From Aeromicrobium sp. 9AM (lineage in GTDB: Bacteria > Actinomycetota > Actinomycetes > Propionibacteriales > Nocardioidaceae): a DNA stretch of 64,000 nucleotides. The position numbers were made by a program, and so were the translations under genes. Positions 26,183 through 34,798 of this stretch are shown here, in pieces (the stretch's first letter is position 1; each line of letters starts with the position of its first letter). The DNA lies in assembly GCF_902506105.1 (NCBI RefSeq), contig NZ_LR733304.1, positions 2,553,832 to 2,617,831 of the forward strand, written 5' to 3'. The notes under the pieces were generated by a model. It saw nothing but the letters and a program-made list of their open reading frames with translations, was not told where the DNA came from and did not search any database.

Positions 26183-26190
26183 CTGGTGCC

Positions 26191-26934
26191 ATGTCCCGAC
26201 CCGTGCCCGCCGCCACCGCCGCCCTGCGGGTGCTCCGCTTCCTGTCGGGGCAGCCGGTCCCGGTCTCGGCCACGCACATCGCCGGCGCGCTCGACCTGCC
26301 CCGGTCGTCGGCGTACCACCTGCTGACCGCGATGGCCGCCGAGGACTTCGTCGTCCACTACCCGGAGGACCGCACCTGGGGCATGGGCATCGCGGCATGG
26401 GAGGTCGGTCACGGCTTCGCCAGGCAGGAGCCGCTGGCCCGCCTCGCCCGTACGCCGCTGGCCCGGCTGGTCGACCGGGTCGGCCAGTCGGCACACCTCG
26501 TCGTCCTGCACGGCGCCGACGTCCTCTACGTCATCGAGGAGCGCGCCCCCGGACGGCCGCCCCTCGTCACGGATGTCGGCGTACGCCTGCCGGCGCACCT
26601 GACCGCCTCGGGGCGCGCGATCCTCGCCTCGCTTCCGGCCGCGCAGGTGACGGCGCTCTATCCCGGCAAGGCCGCGTTCACGTCGCGCACCGGTGCCGGT
26701 CCGCAGTCGCCGACCGAGCTGCGTCGGCTGCTCGTCACGACTCGACAACGCGGATACGCAACCGAGGACGGGGAGGTCACCGAGGGGTTCGCGTCGATCG
26801 CGGCGCCCATCGACGCCGGCACGATCCATGCTTCGGTCGCGGTCACCTGGGAGAGCCGCGCACCGGCCGGCGACATGGTCGCGGACGTACGCGCGACGGC
26901 CGCCGAGATCGCCCGCCGCCTCCGGCGTACGTGA
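26191..26934 (+). CDS. IclR-family regulator of the hut operon (probable)
   Basis: This 247-residue protein has an N-terminal winged helix (VPVSATHIAGALDLPRSSAYHLLTAM) and a C-terminal GAF-like effector domain ending in the IclR pattern ASIAAPIDAGTIHASVAVTW. It is divergent from hutH with 79 bases between, including a palindrome. By position it should regulate histidine utilisation, sensing histidine or urocanate. No Shine-Dalgarno is seen, so a leaderless start from GACACT is plausible. Longer in-frame extension upstream is hutH promoter DNA. Confidence 0.84.
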   Translation: MSRPVPAATAALRVLRFLSGQPVPVSATHIAGALDLPRSSAYHLLTAMAAEDFVVHYPEDRTWGMGIAAWEVGHGFARQEPLARLARTPLARLVDRVGQSAHLVVLHGADVLYVIEERAPGRPPLVTDVGVRLPAHLTASGRAILASLPAAQVTALYPGKAAFTSRTGAGPQSPTELRRLLVTTRQRGYATEDGEVTEGFASIAAPIDAGTIHASVAVTWESRAPAGDMVADVRATAAEIARRLRRT

Positions 26935-26990
26935 CCTGAGCCACACCTGGCTCGTTGGGTGACTGATCGGTAACACCCACTAGGAGTCAC

Positions 26991-28799
26991 ATGCGCACGA
27001 GCCGTCCCCTCCTCGCCCTCGCGGCCCTGGCGCTCGCCGCCGCGCCGCTCGTCGCCGCGCCGACCAGCGCCCAGGCCGCCGTGACTGTGAAGGTGACGCC
27101 GCTGCACTTCAAGGTCAACATCGGCCCGACCGGCTCCGAGGTGTGCGACATCGTCGGCGACCTCTACACCCCGTCGACCGCCACGTCGGCCCACCGCGTG
27201 CCCGCGCTCCTCACGACGAACGGCTTCGGCGGCTCCAAGGACGACCAGGCCGGCCTCGGCCAGCGATTCGCCAGCCGCGGATACGCCGTGCTGAGCTACT
27301 CGGGCCTCGGCTTCGGCGGTTCGGGCTGCAAGATCACCCTCGACGACCCGGACTGGGACGGCAAGGCCGCCAGCCAGCTCGTCAGCTATCTCGGCGGCAA
27401 GAGCGGCATCGCGTTCGCCGACGCCAAGCACACGATTCCGGCCCCCGTCCTCAACGTCGTGCAGCGCGACGCCAAGGACCACACGGGGCACGCCGCCGCC
27501 AACGACCCCCGCGTCGGCATGGTCGGCGGCTCGTACGGCGGCCAGGTGCAGTTCGCGGCCGCCGCCGTCGACAAGCGCGTCGACACGATCGTCCCGGTCA
27601 TCACCTGGAGCGACCTGTCGTACTCCCTCTCGCCCAACAACACCTCGCAGACCACCGGCGTCCAGACCTCGACGCCCGGTGCCGCCAAGCTGGTGTGGGC
27701 CCTTGGTTTCTCGGGGATCGGGATCGCCGACGGTGTCACCAACGCCGCCGGCGATCCCGGGCGTCTCATCGGCTGCCCCAACTTCGCGTTCTTCGTCTGC
27801 CCGGCCCTGCTCGTCGCCGCCACGACCGGCACGGTCGACCCGTCCACGACGGCCTCCCTGCGGCACGCCTCGGTCAGCAGCTACGTCAAGAAGGTGACGA
27901 TCCCGACGCTGGTGGTCCAGGGCCAGAACGACACCCTGTTCAACCTCAACGAGGGCGTCGCCAACTATCGCGCCCTCCAGGCCCAGGGCACCCCGACCAA
28001 GATGATCTGGTTCAGCGGCGGCCACTCCGGGCCCAACGCGCCGGGCGAGTTCAGCTTCGGAGCACCGAACCCGGCCACGGAGCACGTGACGCGCCGGGTC
28101 TCGGACTGGCTCGACCACTACCTCAAGGGGTCGTCCGCCAGCACCGGCCCGGAGTTCGCGTACTTCCGTGACTGGGTGCCCTACACCGGCATCGCGACCC
28201 CGGCATACGGCTCGGCGTCGACCTATCCGGTCGGCACCGCGACGAAGTATTACCTCTCCGGATCGGCCCTGACGACCAGCTCGTCGGCGCTCAAGGTCGC
28301 GACACAGAGCTTCCTGACGCCGATCGCCGGGCTCCCGACGTCGATCGATCCGCTGGACGTCGTCGGCAGCGCGCTGCCACTGCCCGAGCTCGACCTGCCC
28401 GGCACAGCGGCATCGTGGACGACGGCGGCGCTGACCAAGAACGTCGACGTGGTCGGCTCGCCGAGCCTTCGTCTGCAGGTCAGCTCGCCCACCGCGGCGC
28501 TCACGCAGGGCCTCGGCTCGACCGGCCAGCTCGTGGTGTTCGTCAAGGTGCTCGACGTCGACCCGGCCGGCAAGGCATCGCTGATCCACAACCTGATCGC
28601 GCCGGTACGCGTGCCGGACGTCACCAAGCCGTTCACCGTGACGCTGCCGGCCATCTCGCACCGGTTCGCGACCGGCCACCAGCTGCGGCTCACGGTTGCG
28701 GGTGGCTCGACCAACTACCGCGGCGGCCTGACGCTCAACACCGTCGGCATCACGAGCGGCAGCACGAGCCAGGCGCTGACCCTCCCGGTCGTGAAGTAA
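26991..28799 (+). CDS. Secreted alpha/beta hydrolase, S15 / CocE-NonD family
   Basis: This 602-residue exported protein has a signal peptide at about residues 1-29 (hydrophobic LLALAALALAAAPLVAAP, cleavage near AQA). The alpha/beta-hydrolase core carries Ser181 in GGSYGG, Asp314 in QGQNDTLF and His345 in SGGHSG, a complete triad. The C-terminal part is a jelly-roll domain (VVGSPSLRLQVSS ... HQLRLTVAGGSTNY) as in X-Pro dipeptidyl-peptidases and cocaine esterase. The substrate is a peptide or ester outside the cell. It is a single gene bounded by a strong terminator. Confidence 0.86.
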   Translation: MRTSRPLLALAALALAAAPLVAAPTSAQAAVTVKVTPLHFKVNIGPTGSEVCDIVGDLYTPSTATSAHRVPALLTTNGFGGSKDDQAGLGQRFASRGYAVLSYSGLGFGGSGCKITLDDPDWDGKAASQLVSYLGGKSGIAFADAKHTIPAPVLNVVQRDAKDHTGHAAANDPRVGMVGGSYGGQVQFAAAAVDKRVDTIVPVITWSDLSYSLSPNNTSQTTGVQTSTPGAAKLVWALGFSGIGIADGVTNAAGDPGRLIGCPNFAFFVCPALLVAATTGTVDPSTTASLRHASVSSYVKKVTIPTLVVQGQNDTLFNLNEGVANYRALQAQGTPTKMIWFSGGHSGPNAPGEFSFGAPNPATEHVTRRVSDWLDHYLKGSSASTGPEFAYFRDWVPYTGIATPAYGSASTYPVGTATKYYLSGSALTTSSSALKVATQSFLTPIAGLPTSIDPLDVVGSALPLPELDLPGTAASWTTAALTKNVDVVGSPSLRLQVSSPTAALTQGLGSTGQLVVFVKVLDVDPAGKASLIHNLIAPVRVPDVTKPFTVTLPAISHRFATGHQLRLTVAGGSTNYRGGLTLNTVGITSGSTSQALTLPVVK

Positions 28800-28813
28800 C
28801 CCGTACGCACGAA

Positions 28814-28841
28814 GCCCCGCCACTCACACGAGTGGCGGGGC
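28814..28841. terminator. Bidirectional terminator
   Basis: GCCCCGCCACTC and GAGTGGCGGGGC form a perfect 12-bp stem with an ACAC loop, followed on the plus strand by CTCGTTCTT. It lies between the convergent S15 hydrolase and ABC permease genes and can serve both. Confidence 0.85.
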
Positions 28842-28853
28842 CTCGTTCTTCGC

Positions 28854-29648
28854 TCAGGCATCCCGCTTCTGGAACAGCGCGAACCCCACGAGGCTCAGCA
28901 GCGCGATCTCGCCGACGAACACCGCGAAGCCGGTCCACGGGGACAGCATGTTGTCGCCGAACGAGACCGGGACGACGATGCCGGGGCCGGCGTTGCCGGG
29001 CATGAGCTTCATGACCCACTCACCGAACGTGCCAGGGATGAGTGACACGACCTGGCCGATGATGAACACCAGCGCGAGGACGATCGAGATCGCCGCGGCC
29101 GTGTGACGGACGAGCAGTCCGACGGCGGCAGCGAGCAGTCCGAGGCCGGCCATGTAGAGCCCGGCGCCGAACATCGACCGCAGGATGTGCTCGTCACCCA
29201 AGGAGATGCCGATGCCCTTGTTGCTGAAGAACGCATTGCCGCCGAAGTAGCCCAGGAACGCCGTGACGGTGCCGACGACGAACAGGAAGCCGCTCAGGAC
29301 GATCGCCTTGGCCGCCAGGACCCTCGAACGTACCGGGGTCGCCGCCAGCGTCGCGCGGATCAGCCCGGTGCCGTACTCGGAGGTGACCACCAGCGCACCG
29401 ATCACGACGGCCGAGATCTGGCTGAAGATCAGGCCTTGGGTGATGTACTCACCGGGCGAGTCCCCGCTCTTGCCGCTGGCGATGTCACCGGCGACGACCC
29501 CGGAGATGATCGTGGTGAAGCCGGCGCCCAGGACGATCATCGCGAGCGTCGTCCACCAGGTCGACCGGATGCTGGCGACCTTGATCCACTCGGACCTGAC
29601 GGTACGTCCGAGGGAGCCGCTCGTCGGCGGCGCAGCAAGCGTTGTCAT
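28854..29648 (-). CDS. ABC-2 type transporter permease
   Basis: This 264-residue protein has six predicted helices of the ABC-2 type, beginning with a cytosolic RSEWIKVASIRSTWWTTLAM amphipathic element that is typical of the family. A TSEYGTGLIRATLAATPVRSRVL coupling stretch follows helix 2. It overlaps the preceding ATPase gene (29645-29648), so the two form an exporter or resistance pump. The cargo is unknown. Confidence 0.84.
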   Translation of the reverse strand: MTTLAAPPTSGSLGRTVRSEWIKVASIRSTWWTTLAMIVLGAGFTTIISGVVAGDIASGKSGDSPGEYITQGLIFSQISAVVIGALVVTSEYGTGLIRATLAATPVRSRVLAAKAIVLSGFLFVVGTVTAFLGYFGGNAFFSNKGIGISLGDEHILRSMFGAGLYMAGLGLLAAAVGLLVRHTAAAISIVLALVFIIGQVVSLIPGTFGEWVMKLMPGNAGPGIVVPVSFGDNMLSPWTGFAVFVGEIALLSLVGFALFQKRDA

Positions 29649-30559
29649 GCCGCGACCTCCGTCCGGGCGTGGTACTCGACGCTGTCGGCGGTGAGCTCCA
29701 TGAACGCGTCCTCGAGCGAGGAGCGTACGAGGGTCAGCTCGTGCAGGAGGAATCCGTGACTGCCGATGAGCTCGCCGATCGCGGGAGCGTCGAGGCCCTG
29801 GACCCGCAGCTCGTCGTCCGTGCGCGTGACGTCGAGTCCCCGGCCGACGAGGAGAGCCTCGACGTCGGTGGTCTGGGGAGCCTTCACGCGTACGTACGCC
29901 GAGGCGTGCTCGGCCATGAACTCCTGGATCGGGCTGTCCGCGAGGATCGCGCCGCGACCGATGACGATCAGGTGATCGGCCATCAGAGCCATCTCCGACA
30001 TCAGGTGGCTCGACACGAAGACGGTCTTGCCGTCGTCCGCGAGCTGGCGGGCGAGCGATCGCACCCAGCGGACGCCTTCGGGGTCGAGGCCGTTGACCGG
30101 CTCGTCCAGCATCACGACCGGCGGATCGCCGATCAGTGCGGCCGCGATGCCGAGACGCTGGCCCATGCCGAGCGAGAAGCGCCCGGCCCGCTGCGCGGCC
30201 ACCGAGTCGAGCCCGACGAGCTCGAGCACCTCGCCGACACGAGTCGTCGGGATGCCGTTGCTGGCGGCGAGCCAGCGCAGGTGGTTGCGGGCAGAGCGGC
30301 CGGGGTGCACGGCGTGCGCCTCGAGGAGCGCACCGACCTCACGGAGCGGCGCCGGTGACGCGGCATACCGGTGACCGTTGACGGACACCGTGCCCTTGGT
30401 CGGTGCGTCGAGGCCGAGGATCATGCGCATGGTCGTGGACTTCCCGGCGCCGTTGGGGCCGAGGAAGCCGGTGACGCGGCCTGGCTCGACGGTGAAGTCG
30501 ATGCCGTTGACGGCCACCTTGCCGTCGTACGTCTTGGTGAGTCCCTGGGCGCGGATCAT
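29645..30559 (-). CDS. ABC transporter ATP-binding protein
   Basis: This 304-residue ATPase has Walker A GPNGAGKSTTMRMILGL (about residues 34-42), a degenerate signature FSLGMGQRLGIAAAL, Walker B VVMLDEPVNGLD and the switch His in VSSHLMSEM. The C-terminal extension after residue 210 (ASAYVRVKAPQTTDVEALL ...) is a substrate-linked domain common in ABC-2 exporters of the bacitracin-resistance type. It is first in a two-gene operon with the permease. It is divergent from the AGE-isomerase operon. Confidence 0.87.
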   Translation of the reverse strand: MIRAQGLTKTYDGKVAVNGIDFTVEPGRVTGFLGPNGAGKSTTMRMILGLDAPTKGTVSVNGHRYAASPAPLREVGALLEAHAVHPGRSARNHLRWLAASNGIPTTRVGEVLELVGLDSVAAQRAGRFSLGMGQRLGIAAALIGDPPVVMLDEPVNGLDPEGVRWVRSLARQLADDGKTVFVSSHLMSEMALMADHLIVIGRGAILADSPIQEFMAEHASAYVRVKAPQTTDVEALLVGRGLDVTRTDDELRVQGLDAPAIGELIGSHGFLLHELTLVRSSLEDAFMELTADSVEYHARTEVAA

Positions 30560-30686
30560 GCCGACCGCCGCCCCGTGCGTGCCGCAGCACTACGTGTCGA
30601 TGTCATGACCTCAGCCTGCTGCCGGTGGCCCTTTCGCCACATCGGGGACCGACCCCCAGCGACCCCTGAGCACACCCTGATGGTCG

Positions 30687-30692
30687 TAGGTT
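30687..30692 (+). promoter_or_regulatory. Leaderless -10 hexamer (TAGGTT) of the leader ORF
   Basis: TAGGTT ends six bases before ATG 30699. The predicted transcript starts at the ATG of an eight-codon ORF, not at the AGE gene itself. Confidence 0.55.
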
Positions 30693-30698
30693 GGAGCC

Positions 30699-30725
30699 AT
30701 GAGCTGTGGCGAGGCCGAAGCATGA
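30699..30725 (+). CDS. Eight-codon leaderless leader ORF coupled to the AGE gene
   Basis: The ORF reads MSCGEAEA followed by TGA. Its stop overlaps the ATG of the AGE isomerase gene (ATGA at 30722-30725). A TAGGTT -10 sits exactly six bases upstream of its start, so ribosomes would begin at this ORF and re-initiate at the downstream gene. There is no Shine-Dalgarno that would let the AGE gene start by itself. No regulatory residue bias is evident in the peptide. Confidence 0.5.
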   Translation: MSCGEAEA

Positions 30726-31927
30726 GTTATCCGGGGAGCGTCGCGTGGCGACACCGTGCGCGCAGGAAGCTGTTGGCGTTCGCCCGTCGGTCGTTGCGGC
30801 CGGAGGGCGGGTTCTACTGGCTCGACGACACCGGCGGCCCTGACCGCGACAAGGTCCTCGAGCTGTGGATCAACGCCCGCATGACGTACGTGTTCTCCCT
30901 CGCCTACCTCGCGGGTGACGACAAGGCACTGGAGCTGGCGACCCACGGCGTACGGGCGCTGGCCACGGTGTTCCACGACGATGTCAACGGAGGCTGGTAC
31001 GACCGGGTCGGCTTCGACGGCGACGTCCCCGACCGGGCCAAGGGCTGCTACGGCCACGCCTTCGTGCTGCTCGCGGCGTCGAGCGCCAAGGCGGCCGGGG
31101 TCGAAGGGGCCGAGGAGCTCCTGACAGAGGCGGCCCTGGTGCACAGCCAGCGGTTCTGGGATCCCGACGAGGGCCGCTGCGTCGAGGAGCTCAGCGAGGA
31201 CTGGTCACACGTCGACGCCTATCGCGGCGCCAACAGCAACATGCACTCCGTCGAGGCCTACCTGTTCGCCGCCGACGTCACCGGCGACGACATCTGGCGG
31301 CGCCGCGCGCTCGCGATCTGCGAGCGCATCATCGGCATCCACGCCCGGGCGCACGACTGGCGCATCCCCGAGCACTACGACCACGACTGGACGCCCGTCC
31401 CGACCTACAACGAGGACCAGCCCGCCGACCCGTTCCGGCCGTTCGGCGCGACCCCCGGGCACGCATTCGAGTGGTCCCGCCTGCTGCTGCAGCTCGCCGC
31501 CGGGATGGAGGACCCCCGCCCCTGGTTGGGCGAGGCTGCCGAGGCGCTGTTCGCGCGGGCGGTCGACGACGCCGTCAGCGACGACCAGCCGGGCCTGCCC
31601 TACACGACCGACTGGCACGGCGAGGCCATCGTCGAGGAGCGGTTCCACTGGGTCATGGCAGAGGCGGTCCTGGCAGCGGAGGCGTTGCACACGTGGTCCG
31701 CCAAGCCCGTCTATGCCGGGCTCGCCGAACGATGGTGGAACGAGATCGACGAGCACTACATCGACCCCGACACCGGTGCGTGGCACCACGAGATGTCCCC
31801 CGGCATGCAGCTCACGAGCCGCACGTGGCGGGGCAAGCCCGACGCCTATCACGCGTTCAACGCCCTGACGCTGCCCGACCTGCCGCTGGCACCCAGCGCG
31901 GCACTGTCGATCGGCGCGGACGCGTGA
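30722..31927 (+). CDS. AGE-family sugar isomerase/epimerase (mannose isomerase-like)
   Basis: This 401-residue protein is related to N-acylglucosamine 2-epimerase and to YihS/mannose isomerases. Supporting segments are an (alpha/alpha)6-barrel pattern with WINARMTYVFSLAYLAG, CYGHAFVLLAASSAK, NMHSVEAYLFA, PEHYDHDWTPV and GHAFEWSRLLLQL; the His residues match the catalytic positions of the family. It likely interconverts mannose and fructose. The overlap with the following fructokinase gene (GTGA) supports a route mannose to fructose to fructose-6-phosphate. Its start is coupled to the eight-codon leader ORF. Confidence 0.8.
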   Translation: MSYPGSVAWRHRARRKLLAFARRSLRPEGGFYWLDDTGGPDRDKVLELWINARMTYVFSLAYLAGDDKALELATHGVRALATVFHDDVNGGWYDRVGFDGDVPDRAKGCYGHAFVLLAASSAKAAGVEGAEELLTEAALVHSQRFWDPDEGRCVEELSEDWSHVDAYRGANSNMHSVEAYLFAADVTGDDIWRRRALAICERIIGIHARAHDWRIPEHYDHDWTPVPTYNEDQPADPFRPFGATPGHAFEWSRLLLQLAAGMEDPRPWLGEAAEALFARAVDDAVSDDQPGLPYTTDWHGEAIVEERFHWVMAEAVLAAEALHTWSAKPVYAGLAERWWNEIDEHYIDPDTGAWHHEMSPGMQLTSRTWRGKPDAYHAFNALTLPDLPLAPSAALSIGADA

Positions 31928-32814
31928 CCGCCCTGATCGTCGGCGAGGCACTGGTCGACGTCGTCCAGCGTCCGGGCGCCGAGCCCGAGCCACACGCCGG
32001 CGGGTCGCCGTTCAACGTCGCTGTCGGCCTGGCCCGCCTCGACGTGCCGACGCACCTCGCGGCACAGCTCGCCGACGACGCGTACGGCGACCTGCTGCGC
32101 GACCGGCTCTACGAGTCCGACGTCGTGCTCGACGCCCTCGAACCCGCCCCGGCCCGGACGTCCAGCGCCCGGGCCACGCTCGCCGAGGACGGCAGCGCGA
32201 CGTACGAGTTCGACCTGACCTGGGACCCCGCGGCGCTGCCCGATCCCGGCGCGTTCGAGGTCGTGCACGTGGGTTCGCTCGGCACGTCCCTCGAGCCGGG
32301 CGCGACCCTCGTGGCCGATCTGGTCGTGATGGCCGACGCCCTGGGCGTGCCGGTGTCCTTCGACCCCAACATCCGCCTCACGGTCGAGCCGGATCACGAG
32401 GCGTGGCGGCGTACGTTCGAGGCGATCGCCCCGCACGCCACCGTCATCAAGATGAGCGACGAGGACGCCGCCGTGCTGTTCCCCGGAGTTGAGCACGACG
32501 CGCTGGCCCAGAAGCTCGCCGCCGACGGCGCCCTCGTGGCGATCACCCTCGGCGGCGACGGCGCGGTCATCGCCAGCTCCGGGGTCGTCGCCCGCATCGA
32601 GGCACCGCGCATCACGGTCGCCGACACGATCGGCGCCGGCGACTCGTTCATGGCCGCCGTCCTGTCGTGGTGCGCCGCATACTCCTGGCCGGCAGCAGAC
32701 GAGCTGGACGTCACCGAGCTCACGGATCTCGGCATGTACGCCTGCAGCGCCGCGGCGATCACGTGCTCGCGACCGGGCGCCGACCCGCCGCGCACCGTCG
32801 ACCTCACGCCCTAG
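31924..32814 (+). CDS. PfkB-family sugar kinase (fructokinase-like)
   Basis: This 296-residue carbohydrate kinase has the two PfkB signatures: HAGGSPFNVAVGLARLDVP near residue 25 and DTIGAGDSFMAAVLSW near residue 235, with the catalytic Asp in GAGD. Sugar specificity is inferred from the overlapping AGE isomerase as fructose; other ketoses cannot be excluded. The GTG start shares bases with the upstream stop. It ends shortly before an MFS gene that might be in the same transcript. Confidence 0.83.
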   Translation: MTALIVGEALVDVVQRPGAEPEPHAGGSPFNVAVGLARLDVPTHLAAQLADDAYGDLLRDRLYESDVVLDALEPAPARTSSARATLAEDGSATYEFDLTWDPAALPDPGAFEVVHVGSLGTSLEPGATLVADLVVMADALGVPVSFDPNIRLTVEPDHEAWRRTFEAIAPHATVIKMSDEDAAVLFPGVEHDALAQKLAADGALVAITLGGDGAVIASSGVVARIEAPRITVADTIGAGDSFMAAVLSWCAAYSWPAADELDVTELTDLGMYACSAAAITCSRPGADPPRTVDLTP

Positions 32815-32841
32815 GGACGCTCGCGCTGCCACGATGGGGTG

Positions 32842-34185
32842 GTGCGTCGCGCCAAGGCTCCCCTGCTCATCCTGACGGTGGCGTTGGTGCTCGCGGACTC
32901 CGCGGTCGTGACGCTCGCACTGCCCGACATCCTCCGGCACCTGGACGCGTCCGTCGGCCAGGTCGCCTGGGTGCTGATCGCCTACAACCTCGTGCTGGGC
33001 CTCACGGCCGTGCCCGCGGCCATGGCGTTCACGCGTGCCCAGCCACGCATCTTCAGCGCGGCGGGCATCGCGGTGTTCGCCGGCTCGTCAGCCATGTGCG
33101 CCGTCGCCGGCTCGATCGACGTGCTGATCGCGGCCCGCTGCGTGCAGGCAGTCGGCGGGGCGTTGGCACTGGTCGGCTGCCTGGAGCTGCTGGTCGCGCA
33201 GCAAGGCGAGCGCCGCGGCGTCACGTCATGGGTCACCGCCGGGGTCGTCGGCACGGCGCTCGGCCCGGTCGCCGGGGGACTGCTCACCCAGGCGATCTCG
33301 TGGCAGGCCATCTTCGTCGTGCAGGTTCCGATCGCGGTGCTCGCCGTGCCCGCAGCGCTCGCCGTACGAGCCCTGCCGACGGTCGTACCGGACCGGCACC
33401 GCCCGGCGACACGCGCCAACCTGACCCTCGCGCTGATGTCGGCTGCGCTCACCGCCGCGTTGTTCCTGCTGGTCCTGCTGCTCGTGCAGGGGTGGGGACG
33501 GTCACCCGCGACGGCGGCTGTCACGGTCTCGGTCGTACCCGTCGCCGCCATCGCCGCACGTCCGCTCGCACGCCTTTTCCTTCCCCCGGCGGAGGTCGAG
33601 ATCGCGGTGGGCTGCTTCCTCGTCGCCGGCGGACTGCTGGGGCTTGCCCTCCCGCCCTCGGCGTCGCTTGCCTGGACCATCGCACCCCAGGCGTTGGTGG
33701 GCCTTGGGCTCGGGCTGACCGTCGACCGGCTCACCTCGGCGGCGATGGAGATGCGCCTGCCTCGTGCCCACCACGCGGGCTGGACGATCGGGGCGCGACA
33801 CGTCGGCGTCGTGGTGGGACTCGCGATCCTCACGCCGGTGTTCACCGCCGACCTCAGGGACGCCCAGGTGCCCGCCCAGCAGGCCATCACCTCCTTGGTG
33901 CTCGACGCTCCGTTGAAGCCCGAGGACAAGATCGCGGTCGCCGAGTCGCTCGGCAACGAGCTGTCCGGCCAGCGGGACCAGGTCCCCGACCTGCACAGCG
34001 CGTTCGCGACGTTGCGCCTCGACCCAGGGGAGCGCCCCGCCGCAGCGCGGCTCGAGCGAGATCTCAACGCACAGGTCGAGCGTGCCGCCACGCGGGCGTT
34101 CCGCGACTCGTTCCTCATTGGTGCCGGTCTCGCGCTCGCGGCTCTCCTCACCCTGGTGCCCCTCCGCCGCCGGCGGCCCTCATGA
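32842..34185 (+). CDS. MFS transporter, DHA2-like
   Basis: This 447-residue membrane protein begins with KAPLLILTVALVLADSAVVTLALPDILRHL, the helix-1 pattern of DHA2 exporters. About twelve helices follow, then an extended C-terminal loop (AQVPAQQAITSLVLDAPLKPEDKIA..., roughly residues 345-415) before a last helix. It lacks an adjacent regulator. I prefer the GTG at 32842; a GTG three bases upstream is equally possible. It overlaps the next gene by ATGA. Confidence 0.76.
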   Translation: MRRAKAPLLILTVALVLADSAVVTLALPDILRHLDASVGQVAWVLIAYNLVLGLTAVPAAMAFTRAQPRIFSAAGIAVFAGSSAMCAVAGSIDVLIAARCVQAVGGALALVGCLELLVAQQGERRGVTSWVTAGVVGTALGPVAGGLLTQAISWQAIFVVQVPIAVLAVPAALAVRALPTVVPDRHRPATRANLTLALMSAALTAALFLLVLLLVQGWGRSPATAAVTVSVVPVAAIAARPLARLFLPPAEVEIAVGCFLVAGGLLGLALPPSASLAWTIAPQALVGLGLGLTVDRLTSAAMEMRLPRAHHAGWTIGARHVGVVVGLAILTPVFTADLRDAQVPAQQAITSLVLDAPLKPEDKIAVAESLGNELSGQRDQVPDLHSAFATLRLDPGERPAAARLERDLNAQVERAATRAFRDSFLIGAGLALAALLTLVPLRRRRPS

Positions 34186-34790
34186 GCGCGCCTCGCTGGA
34201 TCGCTATGCCGATCGCCGCGCTTGTCCTCGTCTGCGGTGTCGTCGGAGTGCAGCTCGCCAACGGCGGCGGGACGTACGAGCCGCTTCGGCCGGCCGACCC
34301 GTGCGTCGCGCGTCAGGTGACCTCACGCGCCGACGGCATCGACGGTCTCACCGAACGCCTGGTCCTGCTCGGCATCGACGGTGCGGCGTGCCGCCTGCAC
34401 GTCAGCCGGGAGGCGCTGACCCTCGAGCTCGCGCAAGCCGATGAGCCCACCGATGCCCAGATCGACGCCCTGCGCAGCGGCCTGCACACCGCGGTTCGCC
34501 GGATGAAGGCCGACGGGTCGCTCCCGCCGGCATCCGCACTGGTCGACGAGGCGCTCGAGTCATCAGACCTGAACGACCTGCTCAAGACGCTGATCCGGGC
34601 GCTCCCGGACTCGGTGATCGACAGCGCGTTGAAGACTGATGACGTCCTCACGCGCGCCATCGACGACCTCGACCTGAGGGCCCTGCTCGCGGATGTCGAC
34701 GACCAGCAGGCGCTGGAGAAGCGGGTCGAGGTCGCGGTCACCGGCGCCGTCAAGGACTCCCTCGAGGCGCGCGTCCGCGACCTCGCCTGA
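34182..34790 (+). CDS. Hypothetical membrane-anchored protein
   Basis: I do not recognise this 202-residue protein. An N-terminal membrane anchor (AMPIAALVLVCGVVGVQL, about residues 8-25) is followed by an extracytoplasmic helical domain with LDSVIDSALK-type repeats and two Cys residues (PADPCVARQ and GAACRLH) that could form a disulfide. The gene overlaps the MFS gene and may be an accessory protein of that transporter. It is convergent with psuK; the two stop codons lie in the arms of a 7-bp hairpin (34784-34805). Confidence 0.6.
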   Translation: MSAPRWIAMPIAALVLVCGVVGVQLANGGGTYEPLRPADPCVARQVTSRADGIDGLTERLVLLGIDGAACRLHVSREALTLELAQADEPTDAQIDALRSGLHTAVRRMKADGSLPPASALVDEALESSDLNDLLKTLIRALPDSVIDSALKTDDVLTRAIDDLDLRALLADVDDQQALEKRVEVAVTGAVKDSLEARVRDLA

Positions 34791-34798
34791 AGCTCTCG

